Positions 1-5,795 of a stretch of DNA of 17,821 nucleotides are shown here, piece after piece. The position numbers and the translations under genes were made by a program. Origin of the DNA: an uncultured Roseburia sp. (GTDB lineage: Bacteria > Bacillota_A > Clostridia > Lachnospirales > Lachnospiraceae); NCBI GenBank assembly GCA_900753715.1, contig CAAEAE010000129.1, positions 1 to 17,821 on the forward strand, read 5' to 3'. The notes beneath the pieces were generated by a model that was not told the DNA's origin, did not search any database, and saw only the letters and a program-made list of their open reading frames with translations. Within the stretch, counting starts at the first letter, position 1, and the number at the start of each line of letters is the position of its first letter.

Positions 1-591
1 TACTGCATCCTCTAATTTCATCTCTGCCGCATACTTACGGACTCTCGCCACATAAATAGCATACTCTTTTAAAATCTGACAATGCTCCATCAGCTCTTTA
101 TTGTGCCCCTCATTGATATTTAACAGGATGACTTTCAGTTCCAAATCCGGTTCTCCATCCAGGTGTTCATAAGCGGAAGACAATTTCAGTTCCACGGTAT
201 CCTCTAAAGTATCTGTTCCGTTATAAAACACCACAAACTTCGGAGCCGGAATCTTTACAAGGCTTGACGAATACAGCGATTTGTCACTGACATACTTCTG
301 ATACTCGATTGCGATATAAAGCAGGTTCCGCAACGGCATATTGGGATTGACGGTTGACTGGTGCTCATAAAGATAAATATTCGTCTCCAACAGAAACGCC
401 AGGTCATTTTTCATTCCCATGTAAATCGCATTTTTTAATGTAACAATCTGTAATGCCTCTGCGTCCTCATAGTGTTTCCCCGTGACCGCATTGTAAAGCG
501 ATAACAAATGTTCTTTTTCTGAAAACAACATCCGGAACACCGTGTCCTTATACTTGCGATTTGCCGTTGGCTTTTCCTGCAATGTACTCAT
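1..591 (-). CDS. Rpn/YhgA-like PD-(D/E)XK nuclease family protein (3' end outside window)
   Basis: The reading frame is open for 197 codons from an ATG at 591 to the window edge, so the C-terminus is missing. The protein opens with a lysine/arginine-rich segment and an FRMLFSEKE motif. Residues 63-79 carry an NDLAFLL...LYEHQS pattern followed by MPLRNLLYI, which matches the core of Rpn/YhgA-like recombination-promoting nucleases. D63, E76 and Q78 are the candidate PD-(D/E)XK residues, and residues 118-125 (KFVVFYNG) form a later core strand. Relatives are described as DNA endonucleases that promote RecA-independent recombination, and are often labelled putative transposases although they carry no terminal repeats. 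The start is supported by a GAGGGGG ribosome binding site nine bases upstream. The family call is strong; a function in this cell is not known. Confidence 0.8.
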   Translation of the reverse strand, partial: MSTLQEKPTANRKYKDTVFRMLFSEKEHLLSLYNAVTGKHYEDAEALQIVTLKNAIYMGMKNDLAFLLETNIYLYEHQSTVNPNMPLRNLLYIAIEYQKYVSDKSLYSSSLVKIPAPKFVVFYNGTDTLEDTVELKLSSAYEHLDGEPDLELKVILLNINEGHNKELMEHCQILKEYAIYVARVRKYAAEMKLEDAV

Positions 592-610
592 ACTCAATTT
601 CCCCCTCTTT

Positions 611-635
611 CAGGAGGTTCCATTCAGTCCTCCTG
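611..635 (-). promoter_or_regulatory. Leader hairpin of the Rpn-like gene next to its ribosome binding site
   Basis: On the minus strand a perfect 7-bp stem CAGGAGG/CCTCCTG with an 11-base loop ends three bases before the GAGGGGG ribosome binding site at 607-601. The 3' arm (CCTCC, 617-613) is an anti-Shine-Dalgarno sequence that could instead pair with GGGGG at 605-601. The leader can therefore be drawn either with the site free or with it masked. The inverted repeat is seen directly; regulation is inferred. Confidence 0.4.
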
Positions 636-770
636 CTTTTGTAATATGTGGATAAAAGCATAGATTTCTGAATTTCTGATTTGAATATAGAAGGATGTCT
701 TCATCCTGTTTGTCGGTGCATCGTTCTGACAGATGCACGCAAGAAATATGCTTTGTTATAGATTAGCACA

Positions 771-807
771 GGCACTGCCGCTTTCGCAACAGTGCCCGAA
801 ATTTTTT
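771..807 (+). terminator. Possible Rho-independent terminator or stable hairpin
   Basis: GGCACTG at 771-777 pairs with CAGTGCC at 790-796, and further inner pairs leave a small loop. On the plus strand the stem is followed after five bases by a run of six T (802-807). No plus-strand gene lies upstream, so if it is a terminator it would end an unannotated plus-strand transcript from the gap. On the minus strand the same stem, capped by a GAAA tetraloop and lacking a T run, would lie just after the lipoprotein stop and could protect that message's 3' end. Confidence 0.35.
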
Positions 808-831
808 GTGCAATATTACCAATAACCTGCC

Positions 832-1680
832 TTACTCTCCCAATGGAATCCAATCGAGCTTCGCGTAATTCTGCGTATTTGCATCAATTATATCCTGCGC
901 TGTCTGCTCATCGATTCCTTCGTCATTTGAGACATCCCAGTCGTCATCATATGCCATAAACCACGGGTTTTCCTCGTCTGCCATGGCATCGTAGATGATT
1001 GCCTGTACCACCTGCAAACCATCCTCTCCAAGTGTATAATACATCCATCCTGAACTTGCAGCACCATTGGAACCTTCATTGGCAATCATACGTGCTCCCG
1101 CCTCATCCTCAATCAGATAATAACGGTCTCTCTCATAACTTACAAACAGCTGCTGTGCAACGCCATCCTTCAATGTGTACGCGTCAAAAATTATGCGGTT
1201 TTCCGCCTCCTGTGTATCGGTCTCCCCAACTAGAAGTTCCGGCTGGTTATCCCCGTTCAAATCATACAATAAATATCCGGTCTGCTCTGCTGCATTATCC
1301 TCATAAAATGCTGCAACTATCGGGCACAGATTTTCCTCACTGATTTTTTCTAAATCCCACTTCTCATCTATCATGGTTTTATATTCATCAAGCATCTTTG
1401 CATATGCGTCCGGAATTTCATTGTCGGACTGCTGCACATCGTTTTCTGTACTCGTCGTCTCCTGTATCTGTGTCTTCTCTTCCTGTGATTCTGTCTCCTG
1501 CGTCTCTGACGCCTGTGCCTCTGTCTTCTGCGTCTCTGTCTCCTGCGTCTCTGTTGTTTCCTTCTTCTCTTCCGTCTGCGGCTGTGTTGCTGTCGTCTTA
1601 TTGCCACAGGCTGTCAGCAGACTGGTTGACATAACAGCAAGCAGGATTCCTGTAATTACTTTATTTTTTTGTTTTCTCAT
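832..1680 (-). CDS. Lipoprotein with Thr/Glu/Gln-rich stalk and DxNGD-type C-terminal domain
   Basis: A 282-residue secreted, lipid-anchored protein of unknown function. Residues 1-24 form a lipoprotein signal peptide (basic MRKQKNK, a hydrophobic stretch, lipobox LTAC), with Cys25 as the predicted lipidated residue. Residues 31-80 are a low-complexity stalk rich in T, E, Q and K. The C-terminal part has a YLLYDLNGDNQPELLVG segment (about 136-152) resembling the calcium-binding D-x-N-x-D loops of FG-GAP and dockerin-type repeats, followed by an acidic tail. The start at 1680 is preferred over an ATG 21 codons upstream because it has a GAGAGGG ribosome binding site eight bases before it and puts the signal peptide at the N-terminus. 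The gene stands alone and is divergent from a MATE gene. Surface sensing or ligand binding is possible but not shown. Confidence 0.8.
   Translation of the reverse strand: MRKQKNKVITGILLAVMSTSLLTACGNKTTATQPQTEEKKETTETQETETQKTEAQASETQETESQEEKTQIQETTSTENDVQQSDNEIPDAYAKMLDEYKTMIDEKWDLEKISEENLCPIVAAFYEDNAAEQTGYLLYDLNGDNQPELLVGETDTQEAENRIIFDAYTLKDGVAQQLFVSYERDRYYLIEDEAGARMIANEGSNGAASSGWMYYTLGEDGLQVVQAIIYDAMADEENPWFMAYDDDWDVSNDEGIDEQTAQDIIDANTQNYAKLDWIPLGE
1441..1590 (-). repeat. Low-complexity repeat encoding the lipoprotein stalk
   Basis: Residues 31-80 of the lipoprotein are encoded by imperfect short repeats, seen on the plus strand as variations of CTCCTGCGTCTCTG and CTTCTGCGTCTCTG between about 1491 and 1560. 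The repeat gives ETQETE/ETQKTE-like units. Such tracts can change length by slippage, so stalk length may vary between strains (inference). Confidence 0.6.
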
Positions 1681-1714
1681 TTTTCCATCCCTCTCAAAAT
1701 AATTTATTTCATTT

Positions 1715-1743
1715 ATTATAATCCGTGGTATACTTAATTTCAA
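1715..1743 (-). promoter_or_regulatory. Sigma-A-type promoter of the lipoprotein gene
   Basis: On the minus strand TTGAAA (1743-1738) and a perfect TATAAT (1720-1715) are separated by exactly 17 bases. Transcription would begin a few bases after the -10 box, giving a leader of roughly 30 bases with the GAGAGGG site. Confidence 0.7.
1726..1734 (+). promoter_or_regulatory. Possible extended -10 promoter of the MATE gene
   Basis: TGGTATACT on the plus strand is an extended -10 element (TGn plus TATACT). No good -35 box is seen upstream, as is common for extended -10 promoters. It lies inside the spacer of the divergent lipoprotein promoter, so polymerase binding to one should exclude the other. 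Confidence 0.4.
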
Positions 1744-1786
1744 TCAAAATGACTCAACCCCGATATGCACAGAAATGAGGATTTCC

Positions 1787-3147
1787 ATGAAACAGATTGA
1801 TTTTGAAAACGGAACCATTACCGGAAATATTTTAAATGCGGCAATTCCGATGCTTGTTGCGCAGATTTTGAGTCTTCTTTACAATATCGTAGACCGCATC
1901 TATATTGCCCGTATTCCCGGTGTTGGCACTGCGGCACTCGGCGCAGTCGGACTTTGTTTTCCGATTATTATCATTATCACTGCTTTTTCCAACCTGTTTG
2001 GAAGCGGCGGTGCCCCACTTTTTTCCATTAACCGCGGAAAAGGGGATACTGCAAAAGCCGCGCAGATTATGAATACAGCTTTTACAATGCTATGTGTTGT
2101 TTCGCTGCTCCTTATGACAATGGGACTGCTTTTTGCAAAACCGTTACTCATCCTGTTCGGAGCCTCCGAAAATGCACTGGCTTATGCGTACCCTTACCTG
2201 ATGCTCTACCTGCTCGGCACGCTTCCGTCCATGATTGCAACCGGAATGAACCCTTTTATTAACGCACAGGGTTATTCGACAACCGGTATGCTTTCCGTTG
2301 TCATCGGAGCCATTGCCAATTTTCTTTTAGACCCGCTTTTTATTTTTACATTACAGCTTGGAATCAAAGGCGCCGCCATTGCCACCGTGCTCTCGCAGAC
2401 ACTCTCTGCCCTGTTTGTGCTGTTTTTCCTGCGCAACAAGGCAGAGTATAAGGTGCGCCTGCTTCACCGTGCAGAATTTAACTTTACAGATGCCAAAAAT
2501 ATTATCAGCCTCGGCACCTCCGGCTTTATTATGCAGCTTACCAACAGCCTGGTATCCATCTGCTGCAACCATGTGCTCTCCGTGACCGGTGGGGATTTAT
2601 ACCTTTCCGTCATGACGATTATCACCAGTGTCCGCCAGATGGTGGAAACGCCGATTTATGCCCTCACAGAAGGCTCCTCTCCTATCATCAGCTACAATTA
2701 CGGTGCCCTGCGTCCTTTGCGCGTCAAAAAAGCCGGCATCACAATGGCACTTCTCGTGTTCCTGTATACCGGCGTGATGTGGAGCGTCATTATTTTAGCT
2801 CCGGAATTTTTAATTGGAATCTTCAGCTCCGATCAGACGCTGCTCGCTGACAGCGTTTTGGCATTGAAACTTTATTTTGCCGCATTCATCTTTATGGATT
2901 TGCAGTATATCGGCCAGACCATCTTTAAATCTTTAAACAAGAAAAAACAGGCAATTTTTTCTCTCTCCTCCGGAAAGTATTTATCGTTGTTCCGCTGACC
3001 TACCTTCTTCCCTATGCTTTTGGCTTGGGAACGGATGGTGTCTTTCTTGCAGAACCGGTGTCCAATGTCATCGGAGGAAGCCTTTGTTTCATTACAATGT
3101 TAGTTACGATACTGCCGGAGCTAAAAAATATGCAGAAAGCAAAATAG
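1787..3147 (+). pseudogene. MATE family efflux transporter with a C-terminal frameshift
   Basis: The gene encodes a MATE-type (NorM/MepA-like) cation-coupled exporter of the cytoplasmic membrane. It begins with the usual NGTITGNILNAAIPMLVAQ entry, followed by many hydrophobic helices and the YNIVDRIYIARI segment. The start at 1787 is chosen because TGAGGA lies seven bases upstream; an ATG at 1775 has no ribosome binding site. The frame stops at 2996-2998 after 403 residues with a non-family tail (SLSSGKYLSLFR). If one T is restored to the T6 tract at 2955-2960, the frame continues as FFSLLRKVFIVVPLTYLLPY and on to a TAG at 3145-3147, giving about 453 residues, a normal MATE length. The lost part covers roughly the last helix and a half. 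It may be a real mutation, a slippage site or a sequencing error. Confidence 0.8.
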
Positions 3148-3153
3148 CTCTGC
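3123..3153 (-). terminator. Candidate terminator of the eight-gene minus-strand operon
   Basis: Read on the minus strand, GCAGAGC (3153-3147) can pair with GCTTTCTGC (3140-3132), leaving a two-T bulge and a TATTTT loop. After three bases there is a run of six T (3128-3123). It lies 24 bases past the ABC-F stop codon and inside the 3' coding end of the convergent MATE gene. The stem is short, so this is only a candidate. Confidence 0.4.
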
Positions 3154-3176
3154 CGGGGCTGCGAGTCCCGTCGGTG

Positions 3177-5159
3177 TTATTCCACATCCATCTCCGCAAG
3201 CCCGGTCTCTGTCTCAAGCATGCGCTCTAGGAGGCTCTCCTGATTTTTCTCTTCCGCATCGATTGCCTCCTGCAATTCTACAAGTTTCGGATAATCACTG
3301 GCAAGCGCCGGGTCCATAAATTGCAGCTTTAGTTCTGCAAGGCGGCTCTCGCTGTCGGAAAGCATCGTTTCATATTTTTCTAACTGCCGCTTTAATCTGG
3401 AACGGATTTTTCCCGGATTATAATAGGTCTTCTTGTCAAAGACGTCGTCAAGCGTCGGCTGACTCTCCTCCGCCATCCGGCTTACGGCTTCCTTCTGCCG
3501 ATTTGCGCTGCTCCGGCTCTCCTGTGCGGGCAGCTTTCCTGCTTCCTTTGCCTCCTCCGCCAGATAATCTTCGTACTTTCCTGCATATTGCTTTACCGTA
3601 CCATCTGAAAATTCTAAAATTCCAGTGGCAATCCGGCTGATAAAATAGCGGTCATGGGAAACAAATAATACCGTGCCCTCATAGGTATTTAACATTTCTT
3701 CCAATGCCTCTTTTCCGATGATATCCATGTGGTTCGTCGGCTCATCGAGAATTAAAAGATTCGGTCTGGTCTGGAACATCTTGCACAATGCCAGACGCAC
3801 TTTTTCCCCACCGGACAACTGTCCCATCTTTTTGAACACATCCTCACCGGAAAACAAAAAGCCGCCGAGCGCACTCTGCACTTCCTCCCGCACGTAATTT
3901 GGATATTCCTCCCAGAAGTTATCAAGCACCGTCTGCTCTGCATCCACCTGCCCCGATACCGCCTTCTGCTGGTCAAAATATGCCCATTCCACATTCTGAC
4001 CAAACTTAAACTCGCCGCCCAATGCCGGAATCTCGCCAATCAGCGTCTTAAGCAGCGTCGATTTTCCCCTGCCGTTCTCCCCGATGATTGCAAGCCGCTC
4101 TTTTTTCTGCAATAAAAAGGAAACCTCGCTTAGCACTGTGTCATATCCAATCGCAAGTTTTTTCGCCTGGATGACATTCGTATAGCTCTCCGTCCGCGGG
4201 ATATATCTGCCGTGAAATGCCCGTGTGTCAAAGCGCCTTGGCTTTTCAATCTTTACCATATGCTCGATTGCCATCCGTTTGGAGCGCGTTGCCGCTACTT
4301 TCGTCGGCGTGTTCTTCCACTTCTCTATCCAGTCGGTCAGACGCTTGATTTCCTTCTGCTGCTCTTCGTAATCCTTTTCCTGCTTTAGAAGTTCTTCCTC
4401 CTTGCGCTTCATAAATGCTGTATAATTTCCCTCATAGCGCTTGATTTCGTGATACTCGATTTCGTAGGTAACATCGGTAATCCGGTCTAAAAACATCCGG
4501 TCATGCGACACGATGACTACCGCTTTTTCGTACGTGCGCAGATATCCCTCGAGCCACTCAATCGTTGGCAAATCGAGGTGGTTCGTCGGCTCGTCTAAGA
4601 GCATGATATCCGGTCTTTTGAGCAGAAGCTTGATAAATGCCACCTTCGTCTGCTGTCCGCCGGAAAAACTGCCAATCGGGCGTCTCAAATCTTCTAATGC
4701 AAACCCAAAGCGCAAAAACATGGTTTCCATATCCTTGCGCCAGGAATAGCCCTTAAGTGCCTCCATCCGGCTCTGCAAGCTGTCATACTCCCGCAAAAGT
4801 GCCTTATCGTCCGTCTCCTTCATCTGCTCTTCGAGTTCCCGCATGCGCGCTTCGCAGGCAAACACCTCTGCAAATGCCTTTTTGATTTCCTCCTCGACTG
4901 TGACCTCGGTATCTGTGAAATTCACCTGGCGCAAAAAACCGATTTCCTGCTTTCCCGCCATCGTAATCCCACATTCCTCGTCGCTGTCTAAATTGTTCAT
5001 GGAAATATCCCCCGCAATCAGCTTTAAAAGCGTGGTTTTTCCACAGCCGTTTCTCCCCACAACGGCAATTTTTTCCTTATCATGAATTTCAAAATTTACG
5101 TCTTTTAAAATGACATCCCCGCCAAACTGGACCAGGGCATGCCGGATTTGATATCTCAT
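3177..5159 (-). CDS. ABC-F family ATP-binding protein
   Basis: A 660-residue soluble protein with two ABC ATPase domains and no membrane segments, the mark of the ABC-F class, which acts on ribosomes as translation factors or antibiotic-protection proteins. Domain 1 has Walker A GRNGCGKT (35-42), signature FSGGQ (165-169), Walker B LLDEP (187-191) and SHDR (218-221). A charged inter-domain linker follows (about 240-325), where the tRNA-contacting region of ABC-F proteins lies. Domain 2 has GENGRGKST (360-368), LSGGE (448-452), LILDEP (469-474) and SHDR (501-504). Residues about 555-655 form a predicted coiled-coil tail after a Lys/Glu-rich hinge, as in the Uup/YdiF-like housekeeping group. 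The gene starts six bases after the phosphotransferase-like stop and its ribosome binding site is poor, suggesting coupled translation. Whether it gives drug resistance cannot be told from sequence. Confidence 0.93.
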   Translation of the reverse strand: MRYQIRHALVQFGGDVILKDVNFEIHDKEKIAVVGRNGCGKTTLLKLIAGDISMNNLDSDEECGITMAGKQEIGFLRQVNFTDTEVTVEEEIKKAFAEVFACEARMRELEEQMKETDDKALLREYDSLQSRMEALKGYSWRKDMETMFLRFGFALEDLRRPIGSFSGGQQTKVAFIKLLLKRPDIMLLDEPTNHLDLPTIEWLEGYLRTYEKAVVIVSHDRMFLDRITDVTYEIEYHEIKRYEGNYTAFMKRKEEELLKQEKDYEEQQKEIKRLTDWIEKWKNTPTKVAATRSKRMAIEHMVKIEKPRRFDTRAFHGRYIPRTESYTNVIQAKKLAIGYDTVLSEVSFLLQKKERLAIIGENGRGKSTLLKTLIGEIPALGGEFKFGQNVEWAYFDQQKAVSGQVDAEQTVLDNFWEEYPNYVREEVQSALGGFLFSGEDVFKKMGQLSGGEKVRLALCKMFQTRPNLLILDEPTNHMDIIGKEALEEMLNTYEGTVLFVSHDRYFISRIATGILEFSDGTVKQYAGKYEDYLAEEAKEAGKLPAQESRSSANRQKEAVSRMAEESQPTLDDVFDKKTYYNPGKIRSRLKRQLEKYETMLSDSESRLAELKLQFMDPALASDYPKLVELQEAIDAEEKNQESLLERMLETETGLAEMDVE

Positions 5160-5165
5160 GTTTCT

Positions 5166-5786
5166 TCACTCTTTCTTTTTCAGCTCTTCCCATATTGGTA
5201 CAAACAGGGAATGAACCCACAGGTACTGCTCATTCGTTTCGTAATGGCGGTAAGTTCCCTCAAACATCATAATGAGATAGAGGCAAATGTCATACCACTG
5301 TAATTCCTTCATCCAGAAATGACCGAATTTCTTCCCTTTTATCCGGTTTAATCCGGCAAGGTACTCTCCGGTCTGGGCGTTCACCTCCGCCTGTTCTTTC
5401 TCACTCATGTTTCCCCTTGCCGCCGCATAACTTTCCCCATCGAGACTTTCCATCACAAAGTAAATACTGTCGCAGAGTTCATAGCTGTCATCATAACCAT
5501 AAACCTCCGGTACGCCGGAAATTCCCTGCTCTCTGGCAAGCTTCATCGCAGCCACTTCGGTCTGCATCATGCCTTTTTCACAGGACATCATCGTAATCCC
5601 CTTTTTCGGTGCGACTTTTAAAACCGCACGTTTTCCGTCCGAAAGTGTCAGCCGATATGCCGTATTGCAGAATCCATCTGTCAACTCCTCATAGTTTGCA
5701 CGACAATCATCTGCATTAAAAATCTTTTCTGTTATCTTTTGAATCTGTTCCCCCGTCAACCGGTTCTTTGTTACACTCTGGTTCAT
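5166..5786 (-). CDS. Aminoglycoside phosphotransferase-fold protein lacking the catalytic core
   Basis: At 206 residues this is about two thirds of the usual length (around 300) of APH/choline-kinase-like enzymes. The N-lobe is well preserved: a DGFCNTAYRL nucleotide loop (37-46), the ATP lysine in AVLKV (K57), the partner glutamate in QTEVAAMKL (E77) and a hinge VMESLDGE (111-118). The HxDxxxxN catalytic loop and the metal-binding D-x-D that should follow are absent. After GKKFGHF (151-157) the chain jumps to WMKELQWYDICLYLIMM and a YRHYETNEQY tail, which resembles the extreme C-terminus of full-length relatives (from memory of the family). This suggests an in-frame internal deletion of roughly 100 codons around 5300-5320. 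The ribosome binding site AGAAGG lies directly before the ATG, nine bases after the helD-like stop. It is unlikely to be an active kinase; it may be a relic or a binding protein. Confidence 0.75.
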   Translation of the reverse strand: MNQSVTKNRLTGEQIQKITEKIFNADDCRANYEELTDGFCNTAYRLTLSDGKRAVLKVAPKKGITMMSCEKGMMQTEVAAMKLAREQGISGVPEVYGYDDSYELCDSIYFVMESLDGESYAAARGNMSEKEQAEVNAQTGEYLAGLNRIKGKKFGHFWMKELQWYDICLYLIMMFEGTYRHYETNEQYLWVHSLFVPIWEELKKKE

Positions 5787-5795
5787 CCTTCTAAC

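Larger units (their letters stand above)
592..831. other. Hairpin-rich intergenic region
   Basis: This 240-base gap lies between the 5' end of the Rpn-like gene and the 3' end of the lipoprotein gene, both minus strand. No credible coding frame is seen. It contains four separate inverted repeats: 611-635 (7 bp stem), 692-707 (AGGATG/CATCCT, 4-base loop), 716-738 (GTGCATC/GATGCAC, 9-base loop) and 771-796 (GGCACTG/CAGTGCC plus inner pairs). I could not find a convincing sigma-A promoter for the Rpn-like gene on the minus strand here. The density of stems is higher than expected for a simple spacer. Confidence 0.6.

Noticed and set aside
1..591. Insertion sequence around the Rpn-like gene
   Set aside because: Despite the transposase-like label of the family, no terminal inverted repeats or target duplications are visible in the part shown.
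1371..1607. Minus-strand frame giving an Arg-rich RRQRRRR protein
   Set aside because: It is another frame of the repeat encoding the lipoprotein stalk; the Arg richness follows from the repeat.
2951..2998. Programmed ribosomal frameshift in the MATE gene
   Set aside because: T6 is not a classic slippery heptamer and I saw no convincing stimulatory stem or internal Shine-Dalgarno; a one-base loss is simpler.
3148..3176. GC-rich imperfect hairpin between the MATE and ABC-F stops
   Set aside because: The stem is short and bulged and has no T run on either strand, so it is not called as a terminator.
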